The notes under the pieces: generated by a model | Seen by the model: the letters and a program-made list of their open reading frames with translations, nothing else | What the model was told of the DNA's origin: nothing | The model's database searches: none | Made by a program: the position numbers and the translations under genes | Part shown: positions 36,041 through 43,720 of the stretch, piece by piece | Layout: each line of letters opens with the position of its first letter | Position numbering within the stretch: position 1 is the stretch's first letter | Origin: Pusillimonas sp. DMV24BSW_D | GTDB taxonomy: Bacteria > Pseudomonadota > Gammaproteobacteria > Burkholderiales > Burkholderiaceae_B | Assembly: GCF_011388195.1 (NCBI RefSeq) | Contig: NZ_CP049990.1 | Span: 1,302,001-1,366,000, forward strand | Direction of reading: 5' to 3' | DNA length: 64,000 nucleotides

Positions 36041-36508
36041 TTACGATGCTTGCTTGGTTTCCCATTCCTGGGTTTTCCGGGCGTCAGACTCGCGTTGCTG
36101 CACCCAGAATTGCTCGCCGTTTGCCAGTGTTTCACGTTTCCAGAATGGCGCGCGTGTTTTCAGTGCGTCGATAATGAATTCACAGGCGCGAAATGCATCG
36201 CCCCGGTGCGCACTGGCCACACCGACAAAAACAATTTGCTCACCGTTATGCATTTCGCCCACGCGATGCACAACAACGGGCTCAGCAGTGTTCCAGCGTG
36301 ATTGCGCTTGTTGACAAATATCACCGATTTCACGTTCACACATGCCTGGATAATGCTCAAGAAACAGCGTATGTGTTTCTTTTTCGCTGGCGTAGTCACG
36401 CACATAACCTGTGAAGGTAACAAGTGCGCCGGCATGTTTGGCTGTGCGCTCGCGCAAACCGGCGGTGAGCTCGGCGCTGTTGAAGTCTTCCGTTTGTACA
36501 ACAACCAT
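36041..36508 (-). CDS. moaE: Molybdopterin synthase catalytic subunit MoaE
   Basis: 155 residues from MVVVQTEDFN. MoaE with thiocarboxylated MoaD inserts the two dithiolene sulfurs into cPMP. Family elements are 'GALVTFTGYVRDY', 'LFLEHYPGMCEREI', 'VVHRVGEMHNGEQIVFVGVASAHRGDAFRACEFIID' (split around a conserved Arg/His) and 'LKTRAPFWKRE' with the catalytic lysine. The ATG is 1 base after the moaD stop. An in-frame upstream start at 36580 would cover moaD and is rejected. Confidence 0.95.
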   Translation of the reverse strand: MVVVQTEDFNSAELTAGLRERTAKHAGALVTFTGYVRDYASEKETHTLFLEHYPGMCEREIGDICQQAQSRWNTAEPVVVHRVGEMHNGEQIVFVGVASAHRGDAFRACEFIIDALKTRAPFWKRETLANGEQFWVQQRESDARKTQEWETKQAS

Positions 36509-36509
36509 G

Positions 36510-36749
36510 TCAGCCTCCGGTAACGGGTTCAAATACTGCCACTTCATCACCCGGATTAATAACGGCGCTTGGCTTGACATGAAACTGGTTCACCGCCAGT
36601 TTCAGACGGCGCGTGGGCGCCAGTTGCGGGTATTTCTGTTCCAGCGCATTGAGCCACTGTTCGCCGGTAATGGGTTCATTCAGCGGCCAGTTTTCCAGCC
36701 GGGTGCCGGTAAGCTCGGCAACCTGGGCGAAGTACAGAACATTAATCAC
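36510..36749 (-). CDS. moaD: Molybdopterin synthase sulfur carrier subunit MoaD
   Basis: 79 residues, ubiquitin-like fold ending in the required Gly-Gly (PVTGG) that carries the thiocarboxylate. The preferred start is the GTG at 36749 (MINVLYFAQVAEL, as in other MoaD), with GGAG 9 bases upstream and an 8-base overlap with moaC. An ATG at 36764 would add five residues and has a poorly placed ribosome site. Between moaC and moaE in the operon. Confidence 0.93.
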   Translation of the reverse strand: MINVLYFAQVAELTGTRLENWPLNEPITGEQWLNALEQKYPQLAPTRRLKLAVNQFHVKPSAVINPGDEVAVFEPVTGG

Positions 36750-37239
36750 TGTGCCATTCTCCACTTTTACCTCCCGACTTATGTTTCAGCTTGATCTGTT
36801 CAATGATAATGCCTTTATCGGCCGCTTTGCACATATCGTAGATGGTGAGTGCGGCGACACTGCAGGCAGTCATGGCTTCCATTTCCACGCCGGTTTTGGC
36901 ATCGGTGCGACAGGTTGAACGAACAGTAATGCTGTGTTTCTCTTCGTTCAGCTCAAAATCGATCCCGGCAAAGCTCAGCGGCAGGCTATGGCACAGCGGA
37001 ATTAATTCGGCACATCGTTTGGCGGCCAGAATACCGGCCACGCGCGCGGTGTTCAATACGTCGCCTTTGGCGTTTTCTTTCGCGGTGAGCAAAGCAAAAG
37101 CCTGGCTGCTCATGCGCACGATGCCTTGCGCGGTTGCGCTACGCTGGGTGGCTTGTTTGCCGCCGACATCCACCATGCGGATTTGGCCGCTTTCATCCAG
37201 GTGGCTTAAGGTAAGACCGGGGTCGTTAGGGGAACTCAT
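36742..37239 (-). CDS. moaC: Cyclic pyranopterin monophosphate synthase MoaC
   Basis: 165 residues. It completes the MoaA reaction to cPMP. Seen are 'DVGGKQATQRSATAQG', 'AAKRCAELIPLCHSLPLSF' (the His/Cys-rich substrate loop), 'TGVEMEAMTACSVAALTIYDMCKA' zone with the conserved Glu, and the C-terminal 'KSGGKSGEW'. Start ATG at 37239; a TTG at 37254 is less likely. First gene of the minus-strand moa operon. Its promoter would lie in the 111 bp shared with the divergent peroxiredoxin gene. Confidence 0.95.
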   Translation of the reverse strand: MSSPNDPGLTLSHLDESGQIRMVDVGGKQATQRSATAQGIVRMSSQAFALLTAKENAKGDVLNTARVAGILAAKRCAELIPLCHSLPLSFAGIDFELNEEKHSITVRSTCRTDAKTGVEMEAMTACSVAALTIYDMCKAADKGIIIEQIKLKHKSGGKSGEWHSD

Positions 37240-37286
37240 AGTCGGAAATATCAACTTAAAAGAACAATGATATACGTAATAAGGCC

Positions 37287-37314
37287 TTCATTGGGGTTAT
37301 CCCCAGGGTATAAA
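37287..37314 (+). promoter_or_regulatory. Possible sigma-70 promoter for the peroxiredoxin gene
   Basis: -10 TATAAA (37309-37314) with a weak -35 TTCATT (37287-37292) at 16-bp spacing. It lies 36 bp before the peroxiredoxin ATG, whose ribosome site GGTGGAG is clear. The -10 is good, the -35 poor. Confidence 0.35.
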
Positions 37315-37350
37315 ATGCGGGTTCATATTTAAACCAGGTGGAGAAACGAA

Positions 37351-37854
37351 ATGGCAATTCAGAAAGGTGATCAGATTCCAGACGGAACGTTAACGGAGTT
37401 TGTGGAAGTTGAAACAGAAGGGTGCTCGCTCGGACCTAACGCGTTCAAAGTGGCCGATTTGGCGAAAGGCAAGAAAATAGCGGTGTTTGCGGTGCCGGGC
37501 GCCTTTACGCCTACTTGCTCGGCCAAGCACGTCCCCAGCTATCTTGAGCACTACGATGCCTTGAAGGCAGCGGGCATCGACGAAATCTGGTGTGTGGCAG
37601 TGAATGATGCATTCGTCATGGGCGCTTGGGGGCGTGACCAGAAAGTGAATGGGCGCATTCGCATGATGGCCGACGGCAGCGGTTTGTGGACCAAGCAATT
37701 GGGCTTGGAGCTTGATCTAACCGAGCGCGGCCTGGGTGTGCGTTCGCAGCGTTATTCCATGGTGATTGATAACGGCGTCGTGACGCAGCTGAATCTTGAG
37801 CAAGGTGGCGGTTATGAAGTCAGTGATGCCGAAACAATGTTGAAGCAACTCTAA
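37351..37854 (+). CDS. Peroxiredoxin, Prx5 type
   Basis: 167 residues. It reduces H2O2 and organic peroxides via Cys56 in 'VPGAFTPTCSAKH', the Prx5 active-site signature. Downstream 'WCVAVNDAFVMGAWGRDQ' and 'RYSMVIDNGVV' fit the same subfamily. There is no fused glutaredoxin domain, so an external glutaredoxin or thioredoxin would reduce it. It has its own promoter region, divergent from moaC, and an MFS gene starts 24 bp downstream. Confidence 0.94.
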   Translation: MAIQKGDQIPDGTLTEFVEVETEGCSLGPNAFKVADLAKGKKIAVFAVPGAFTPTCSAKHVPSYLEHYDALKAAGIDEIWCVAVNDAFVMGAWGRDQKVNGRIRMMADGSGLWTKQLGLELDLTERGLGVRSQRYSMVIDNGVVTQLNLEQGGGYEVSDAETMLKQL

Positions 37855-37878
37855 CCCGTTAAATTTAAGCGAGATTGA

Positions 37879-39243
37879 ATGCTTAGCGCAGTCGCGTCCT
37901 TTTCTTCGTTGTACTTTGCCACGTTGTTGTTGCTCCTGGGAACAGGGCTCATCAATACGTACTTGGGTATTAGTTTAGCGGAGGCTCAGGTTTCGGAAAT
38001 CTGGGTGGGGACGCTGATTGCGGTGTACTACCTTGGGTTGGTGCTGGGCGCGCGAACAGGCCACCGTTTGATTGCCAGTGTCGGGCATATTCGCGCTTAC
38101 ACGGCCACTGCCGCGGTCGTTACTGTGGCGGTCCTGGTTCAGGCGTTAGTGGATAATTTGTGGGTCTGGACATTTCTGCGTTTTATGGCCGGCCTGGCAA
38201 TGGTGACGCAGTTCATTTCCATTGAAAGCTGGCTGAACGAACAAACTGACAACACCTCACGTGGGCGTGTTTTGGCCTTCTACATGGTGTTTTCGGGGTT
38301 GGGTACGGTTCTGGGGCAGTTGTCTCTAACCCTTTTCCCCGAGCTCGATTTCCGGCCCCTGGTGTTTTCCGGTATTTGCTCTATTTTGTGTTTGATTCCG
38401 GTGGCGCTAACGCGCAGGCTGCACCCCACTGTGCCGCAACCCGCGCCCATCATGTTGTTTTACTACTTGAAGCGCGTACCCATGTCGCTCGCTGTTGTGC
38501 TGGTTGGGGGCGTGTTAACGGGCTCTTTCTATGGGCTGGGTCCGGTTTTTGCCTACAAACAAAACTTAAGCAGTGATCAGGTCGCTATTTTCGTGGCGGC
38601 AGCAGTGGCGGCGGGGTTGGTATCGCAGTGGCCGCTGGGCTGGTTGGCCGACCGTGTCGATCGGGCCGGTCTCATTCGCATCAATGCTTTATTGTTGTTC
38701 ATTATCACCGTGCCGCTTTGGGGCTGGCTGGATTTGCCTTATTGGGCGTTGTTGGTGCTGTCGTGCGGGCTGGGGGTGTTGCAGTTTACGCTGTATCCCA
38801 TTGGGGCCGCCTTTGCTAACGATAACGTCGACCCGGAGCGACGAGTTGGCTTAAGTGCAGTGTTGCTTATGGTGTATGGTTTTGGCGCTTGCTTAGGGCC
38901 GTTGCTTGTGGGCGTGATTATGCGCGAATTGCAGCCCGGTACGCTGTTTATCTTCGCGGCGGTTTGTGCTGCATTATTGGTGGCTTATGTTCGGCCCGAA
39001 CGCGTTACCGGCGAAAATCTGAGTCAGGATGCGCCTACCCACTTTGTGCCCATGACCGAAATTCAAACGACCCCAGTGGTGGCGGAAATGGATCCTCGTG
39101 TGGATCCGGAAACGGACATATCGTACAACGTTGACCCCATGGAAGAAGAGCAAGACGCGATGGAAGACTCCGACGAAAGTCAGATGTCATCAAGCTTGGG
39201 TCAGGAAACAGTGCCAGAGCATGGCTCTGGAACAAAAGTTTAA
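37879..39243 (+). CDS. MFS transporter (YcaD-like) with acidic C-terminal tail
   Basis: 454 residues. Twelve hydrophobic helices (to about residue 370) with the MFS loop 2-3 'GLVLGARTGHRLIASVGHIRAY' and its partner 'GWLADRVDRAGLI'. The shape resembles the YcaD/uncharacterised MFS group. After the last helix there is an 80-residue hydrophilic tail rich in Asp, Glu and Ser, which most family members lack. Substrate unknown. It follows the peroxiredoxin by 24 bp and converges on a DMT transporter gene. Confidence 0.85.
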   Translation: MLSAVASFSSLYFATLLLLLGTGLINTYLGISLAEAQVSEIWVGTLIAVYYLGLVLGARTGHRLIASVGHIRAYTATAAVVTVAVLVQALVDNLWVWTFLRFMAGLAMVTQFISIESWLNEQTDNTSRGRVLAFYMVFSGLGTVLGQLSLTLFPELDFRPLVFSGICSILCLIPVALTRRLHPTVPQPAPIMLFYYLKRVPMSLAVVLVGGVLTGSFYGLGPVFAYKQNLSSDQVAIFVAAAVAAGLVSQWPLGWLADRVDRAGLIRINALLLFIITVPLWGWLDLPYWALLVLSCGLGVLQFTLYPIGAAFANDNVDPERRVGLSAVLLMVYGFGACLGPLLVGVIMRELQPGTLFIFAAVCAALLVAYVRPERVTGENLSQDAPTHFVPMTEIQTTPVVAEMDPRVDPETDISYNVDPMEEEQDAMEDSDESQMSSSLGQETVPEHGSGTKV

Positions 39244-39295
39244 GCTGGGTTTGAAAAAGCGAGTTTCGTTCAGGTTAATGATCGCGCAGAACGCT

Positions 39296-40150
39296 TTATA
39301 TGGCGTTGAACAATAGCAGCATTGCGGCAATGGCCAAAGCGATGCCAATGACGTTCACCTTTCCTAAACGCTCACGGAAAATAACGGCGCCAATAAGCGT
39401 GCCGGCGCAAATAACGCCTATATTCATTGAGGCAAACACCAAACTGGGATTTTCCGGAAACAGTTGGTGGGCGCGGATATAAAAATAAATATTGCCGAAG
39501 TTAAGCACACCCAACAGCGAACCTGCTATCACATTTTTTGCAGTCCACAGCGTCTTCTTGAACAGTAAGACCACTAGCATGAAGCTGCCGGCCAGAACAA
39601 AGGCCCCCAGCAGGCTGGTGGAAAATTGATTGCCGGTGCGCGCAAGTTGCTTAAAAAGAATGTCGATAATGCCATAGCCCAGCCATACACCGACAAGTGC
39701 TAGCGGGATCAGAATGGCGCGCGGTTGATTTGGGTTAAGGCTTTTTTTCTTTATCAACAAACAGACCAGGGCAACAAACGCCAGTACCATCCCCAGTAAC
39801 TTTTGAGTTGTTAAAACTTCCTTGAAAATCAGGAATGCTGCAAGTAGCGGTACCAGCAGGGAAAGGCGTTGAGCGGCATCGCTTAAGACAATCCCCGCAT
39901 GGCGCACGGCCATCGCCATAACAAGAAAGACAGTTGGTAAAAGCAAACCGAGTGCGCCCAGCAGCCCCCAGGCGTCGGGGTTATTAAGCAAATTCTGCGG
40001 CTGCGGTTGCAACAAGCCCAGCGTCAGCATGGTAGCGGCGACATAGTTCACGGCGATAGCTTGACCCAGATCGAATCGCCTGGACCGTGCCAGTTTAAGC
40101 AGCACCGAAACGGCTACGCTGCAGCCTATGCTTAGCAAAAGAACGTACAT
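39296..40150 (-). CDS. DMT superfamily (EamA-type) transporter
   Basis: 284 residues, ten hydrophobic helices in two EamA repeats. It opens 'MYVLLLSIGCSVAVSVLLKLARSRRFDLGQA', a variant opening also seen in the small multidrug/EamA-like group. Substrate unknown. It lies downstream of bioB on the minus strand, separated by a good hairpin terminator, so it probably has its own promoter or is read through. Confidence 0.85.
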   Translation of the reverse strand: MYVLLLSIGCSVAVSVLLKLARSRRFDLGQAIAVNYVAATMLTLGLLQPQPQNLLNNPDAWGLLGALGLLLPTVFLVMAMAVRHAGIVLSDAAQRLSLLVPLLAAFLIFKEVLTTQKLLGMVLAFVALVCLLIKKKSLNPNQPRAILIPLALVGVWLGYGIIDILFKQLARTGNQFSTSLLGAFVLAGSFMLVVLLFKKTLWTAKNVIAGSLLGVLNFGNIYFYIRAHQLFPENPSLVFASMNIGVICAGTLIGAVIFRERLGKVNVIGIALAIAAMLLLFNAI

Positions 40151-40160
40151 GTGAGGAAAG

Positions 40161-40189
40161 AGGGCCGCCTGAAAGATCGAGGCGGCCCT
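40161..40189 (-). terminator. Hairpin terminator after bioB
   Basis: Perfect 10-bp inverted repeat AGGGCCGCCT / AGGCGGCCCT with a 9-base loop. It lies 25 bp past the bioB stop on the minus strand and is followed there by CTTTCC. The U-tract is short, so termination may be partial. Confidence 0.6.
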
Positions 40190-40213
40190 TGCTGGTGTTC
40201 CTATGGAAGTTCG

Positions 40214-41206
40214 TTAGTGGCTGCTGTTATGCGCTTGCAGGCCCAGGCGTTCGAACAGTTTTTGGTCTTCAACAAACTGCGGATTGCCGGTAGTCAGCAA
40301 TTTTTCACCGTAAAAAATGGAGTTGGCGCCCGCCAGGAAACACAGTGTTTGCATGGTGTCGCTCATTTCCTCGCGCCCGGCCGACAAGCGCACGAAAGTA
40401 CGTGGCATGGTAATGCGGGCAACGGCTATGGTACGAACAAACTCCAACGGGTCAATGTCGTCGGTACCAAATAATGGGGTGCCTTCCACTTTCACCAGGT
40501 TATTAATGGGTACTGAGTCGGGATAGGGCGACATATTTGCCAGTTGGGCAATGAGCCCGGCCCGTTCGCGGCGTGATTCGCCCAGGCCGACAATGCCGCC
40601 GCAGCATACATTCACACCGGCATTACGAACCCGTTCAAGCGTCTCAAGGCGATCTTGGTAAGTACGTGTGGAAATGATTTCGCCATAGAACTCGGGTGAC
40701 GTGTCCAGGTTGTGGTTGTAGTAATCGAGACCAGCCTCTTTTAATTGCTCTGCCTGGCCGTCTTTCAGCATGCCCAGTGTGACACAGGTTTCAAGGCCCA
40801 GCGCTTTTACTTCGCGAATCATTTGCGCCACGGCTTCAATTTGGTGTGGTTTGGGTGAGCGCCAGGCAGCCCCCATGCAAAAGCGCTGCGCACCGCCTGC
40901 TTTCGCCTGTTTCGCCGCCTCGAGCACTTCCTCTATAGGGAGGAGCGCTTCTTTTTCAACACCCGTATCGTAGCGTGCTGACTGTGGACAGTAGGAGCAA
41001 TCCTCCGGGCAGCCGCCGGTTTTAATTGAGAGCAAACTGGACAGTTGAACGCTGTTGGGGTTGTGGTGTTCCCTGTGCGCTGTTTGTGCCTGAAACATCA
41101 GTTCCGGGAATGGAAGTTCATAGAGCGCCAGAATGCGCTTGATAGTCCATTTTTCGGTGTCGTGTTCTGCGTTGTTCTCGACGAGCGTTTCAACAAGGGC
41201 GTGCAT
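40214..41206 (-). CDS. bioB: Biotin synthase
   Basis: 330 residues. Radical SAM enzyme that inserts sulfur into dethiobiotin. [4Fe-4S] cysteines C66, C70 and C73 (CPEDCSYC). [2Fe-2S] residues are in '[10 protein letters not shown]', 'ETCVTLGML' and '[12 protein letters not shown]', and the Arg ligand in 'RLSAGREEM'. An in-frame start at 41263 would add 19 unlikely residues; [11 protein letters not shown] at 41206 is preferred. No other bio gene is adjacent, and I found no BirA-type operator upstream. Confidence 0.96.
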   Translation of the reverse strand: MHALVETLVENNAEHDTEKWTIKRILALYELPFPELMFQAQTAHREHHNPNSVQLSSLLSIKTGGCPEDCSYCPQSARYDTGVEKEALLPIEEVLEAAKQAKAGGAQRFCMGAAWRSPKPHQIEAVAQMIREVKALGLETCVTLGMLKDGQAEQLKEAGLDYYNHNLDTSPEFYGEIISTRTYQDRLETLERVRNAGVNVCCGGIVGLGESRRERAGLIAQLANMSPYPDSVPINNLVKVEGTPLFGTDDIDPLEFVRTIAVARITMPRTFVRLSAGREEMSDTMQTLCFLAGANSIFYGEKLLTTGNPQFVEDQKLFERLGLQAHNSSH

Positions 41207-41514
41207 GGTTGTTCGATACTCTGAAGTGAATAGTAGAAGGCGCCGTGGGCGGCCAGGAAACAAAAGTGTATTTAGAGCGCTATGTTAAGGAGGTGAGGCA
41301 TTGGCGGCAAGTTAAAAATAGGGTTTCATTGCACTGAAAAGTTTCTATTTAAGCTCAAGTTTGATTATGTGTCGTTTAACTTCGGCTAACGTTCTGAATG
41401 AAAGAAGGTTTCTGTGCGCGCCGTCTATTTGTATCAAAAAGTAATTTTAATGGGAAGGTGCAATTGTCGGGAAACCGGTATGATCATACTTTTTACCGAT
41501 TGGAGCCAATAATA
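41207..41514. other. 308-bp divergent intergenic region, bioB / thioesterase
   Basis: It should hold promoters for both genes. A TATGAT at 41479 could be a -10 for the thioesterase but has no good -35 at normal spacing. I saw no dyad of BirA (TTGTAAACC) or BioR (TTATMKATAA) type. Short frames here lack coding support. Confidence 0.4.
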
Positions 41515-41922
41515 ATGACGACGTTTAAACGCGACTTCACAGTTGAGTGGGGCGACTGCGACGATGCCGGCATCGTTTTCTATCCCAACTTTTTCTACTG
41601 GTTCGACAGCACTTTTCAAGCAATGGTGCGCAGTGTGGGCCTGAATCAACGTGAAGTGCGGTCGCGCTTTGGTGCTGTCACACCGTTGGTGGATGTCGGT
41701 GCGACGTTTAAGTCTCCCGTCACATATGATGATGTCATTACGGTTTATGCGGAAGTGGAAGAGTGGGCGGAACGCCGGTTTCGTATTGCCTATACAGTGA
41801 AGTGTGGTGAGCGTCTGGTGGCAACCGGCTTTGAAAAGCGCGCGTGGGCAGTTTACACACCCGAAGGTGGTATTAAGGGCGCTTCCGTGGCCCCTGAATT
41901 CAAGGCTTATTTTCAAAAATAA
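41515..41922 (+). CDS. Acyl-CoA thioesterase, 4-hydroxybenzoyl-CoA thioesterase/YbgC family
   Basis: 135 residues, hot-dog fold. The motif 'VEWGDCDDAGIVFYPNFFYWFD' carries the catalytic Asp of the 4HBT family, followed by a beta-strand core 'LVDVGATFKSPVTYDDVITVYAEVEEW'-like segment. The ATG at 41515 has GGAG 9 bases upstream; a frame extending to 41398 lacks a ribosome site. It hydrolyses an aryl- or short acyl-CoA. Lying beside the feruloyl-CoA gene set (convergent), it may act on an aromatic CoA thioester; that is inference. Confidence 0.88.
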   Translation: MTTFKRDFTVEWGDCDDAGIVFYPNFFYWFDSTFQAMVRSVGLNQREVRSRFGAVTPLVDVGATFKSPVTYDDVITVYAEVEEWAERRFRIAYTVKCGERLVATGFEKRAWAVYTPEGGIKGASVAPEFKAYFQK

Positions 41923-41936
41923 ATGCGTTGGCGGCG

Positions 41937-41961
41937 AAGCGGGGATTTTCCGCCCCGTTTT
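41937..41961 (+). terminator. Probable terminator after the thioesterase gene
   Basis: An 8-bp stem AAGCGGGG / CCCCGTTT (one G-U pair) with an 8-base loop, the 3' arm running into T. It sits 14 bases after the thioesterase stop and before the convergent SDR stop. Confidence 0.5.
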
Positions 41962-41968
41962 CACTGTC

Positions 41969-42727
41969 TTAGCGTGGGGCCAGACGCGTTGCGCCATCCA
42001 GACGGATAACCTCACCATTCAGGTATCGGTTGCCAATAATATGCTGAACCAGGTCGGCGAATTCGTCGGGTTGGCCCAGGCGAGGCGGGAACGGAATGGA
42101 TTTTGCCAATGATTCCTGCACTTCCGGGCTGGCGGTATAGAGCAACGGCGTTAAGAAAATGCCGGGTGCCACAGACATCACCCGCACGCCAAACTGGGCG
42201 AACTCTCGTGCCAGTTGAATCGTAAGCGACACCAGGCCGCCTTTTGATGCGGCGTATGCTGCCTGGCCAATTTGCCCTTCATAGGCCGCCACTGAACTGG
42301 TAAATAAAATAACACCACGTTCTTCGCCTACGGGGTCAGCTGCGATCATGTCGGCGGCGGCCAGGCGCGTCATGTTGAAGGCACCGAACAGATTCAAATT
42401 CACCACTTTGGTGAATTCTTCCAAAGGCATGGGGCCGTTTTTACCGACAACCCGTTTACCTACCCCGCCGCCCGCACAGTTCACCAATACGCGCGCAACA
42501 CCGTGTGCTTCTTTGGCTTGGGCAATGGCTTGAGCAGCACTTTCTTCCGAGGTGACGTCGCAATGAACGGCGAGACCGTTGATACGTTCGGCAATGGCCT
42601 GTGCTTTTTCATCTTGCACGTCTAGAATGGCTACGCGCGCACCCTGGGAGGCGAGCTTGAGCGCGGTCGCTTCCCCCAGGCCGGAGGCGCCGCCGGTAAC
42701 AAGTACGGGAGTGTCTTGCAGGTTCAT
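41969..42727 (-). CDS. SDR-family NAD(P)-dependent dehydrogenase (3-hydroxyacyl-CoA dehydrogenase-like)
   Basis: 252 residues. Rossmann motif 'TGGASGLGEATALKLA', 'NCAGGGVGKRVVGKNG', active site Ser in 'ILFTSSVAAYEGQIGQAAYAASKGG' with Y-x3-K, and the family 'SVAPGIFLTPLL' loop. The sequence resembles type II 3-hydroxyacyl-CoA dehydrogenases (HSD17B10-like). In this cluster it would oxidise the beta-hydroxy acyl-CoA formed from feruloyl-CoA or a similar aryl-CoA; this is inference. 13 bp after the amidohydrolase gene. Confidence 0.88.
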   Translation of the reverse strand: MNLQDTPVLVTGGASGLGEATALKLASQGARVAILDVQDEKAQAIAERINGLAVHCDVTSEESAAQAIAQAKEAHGVARVLVNCAGGGVGKRVVGKNGPMPLEEFTKVVNLNLFGAFNMTRLAAADMIAADPVGEERGVILFTSSVAAYEGQIGQAAYAASKGGLVSLTIQLAREFAQFGVRVMSVAPGIFLTPLLYTASPEVQESLAKSIPFPPRLGQPDEFADLVQHIIGNRYLNGEVIRLDGATRLAPR

Positions 42728-42740
42728 AAGGGATGTTCCT

Positions 42741-43676
42741 TTAGCAACAGCCGTCGAGTGTGGGCGGTTTTAAACGTGCATAACGACCATAAACAGGGTC
42801 ATCGTTCAGTCGCAGTACACGAACCGCGTTGTCTCGCAAAATAAGGGGCTTGACCTCGTCGCGAATGCCGATTTTTTCGAAATCGGCCAGCCAGCGGTCG
42901 GGTGTGAGCACGGGGAAGTCGGAACCAAACAGCATTTTGTCTTTCAGAATGGTGTTGGCGTATTGAATCAGAATGGGTGGAAAGTATTTCGGTGACCACC
43001 CCGATAAGTCGATATACACCTGGGGTTTGTGGGTGGCCACTGCCAAAGCGTTTTCCTGCCAGGGGAATGAGGGGTGGGCAATAATAATCGGCATGTCCGG
43101 GAAGTCGACTGCAACGTCGTCCAGGAACATGGGGTCGGAATATTTCAGGCGTACACCGCCACCACCACGCATACGTGCGCCCACGCCGGTTTGGCCGCTG
43201 TGGAAAATGGCAGGCAAGGCGTGTTCGGCAATCACTTCATACAGGTCGTAAGCTGCGCGGTCGTTGGGATAAAACTCTTGTGACGAGGGGTGGAATTTGA
43301 AACCGCGAATACCGTAGTCTTCAATAAGGCGTCGTGCCTCGCGCACGCCCATTTTCCCGCGTAAAGGGTCGATGCTTGCAAATGGAATCAGAACATCACG
43401 GTGCTTGGCAACTTCTTCGGCAACCTCTTCGTTGCTGATACGAACCTGACCATTGGCACGTTCGGTATCAACAGTGAAAATGACCGCCATCATGTTGCGT
43501 TCGCGGTAATACTGGGCCGTTTCTTCGATGGTGGGCCGTGGCATTTTTTCTTTGAAGTATTCCGCCATGGCCTTGTCGAACGCAATCGCTACTTCATCGG
43601 GTGGATTCCGTGTTGAGACGGTGGCGTGTGTGTGGATATCAATGGCAACAAGGGAGTCCTGCTTTTGTTCAGTCAT
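42741..43676 (-). CDS. Amidohydrolase family protein (amidohydrolase 2/ACMSD-like)
   Basis: 311 residues. TIM-barrel metal hydrolase with the HxH metal motif in 'VAIDIHTHATVST', further His in 'PAIFHSGQTGVG' and 'MPIIIAHPSFPW', and Asp in 'LFGSDFPVLTPDRWLADF'. Family members are decarboxylases or hydrolases of aromatic or small organic acids. It lies between feruloyl-CoA synthase (44 bp) and the SDR gene (13 bp), so it probably takes part in the same aromatic acid pathway. The ending 'TLDGCC' with a Cys pair is odd. Reaction not known. Confidence 0.83.
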   Translation of the reverse strand: MTEQKQDSLVAIDIHTHATVSTRNPPDEVAIAFDKAMAEYFKEKMPRPTIEETAQYYRERNMMAVIFTVDTERANGQVRISNEEVAEEVAKHRDVLIPFASIDPLRGKMGVREARRLIEDYGIRGFKFHPSSQEFYPNDRAAYDLYEVIAEHALPAIFHSGQTGVGARMRGGGGVRLKYSDPMFLDDVAVDFPDMPIIIAHPSFPWQENALAVATHKPQVYIDLSGWSPKYFPPILIQYANTILKDKMLFGSDFPVLTPDRWLADFEKIGIRDEVKPLILRDNAVRVLRLNDDPVYGRYARLKPPTLDGCC

Positions 43677-43720
43677 CTAAATCAGTCCTTCGCGTTCAAA
43701 AGTAGATAGAGCGTCTCTGT

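Noticed and set aside
37260-37300. ModE box upstream of moaC
   Set aside because: TATAC occurs once but the two spaced TATATA arms of the ModE consensus are missing.
41207-41514. Biotin (BirA or BioR) operator upstream of bioB
   Set aside because: No TTGTAAACC-type dyad or TTATMKATAA palindrome was found.
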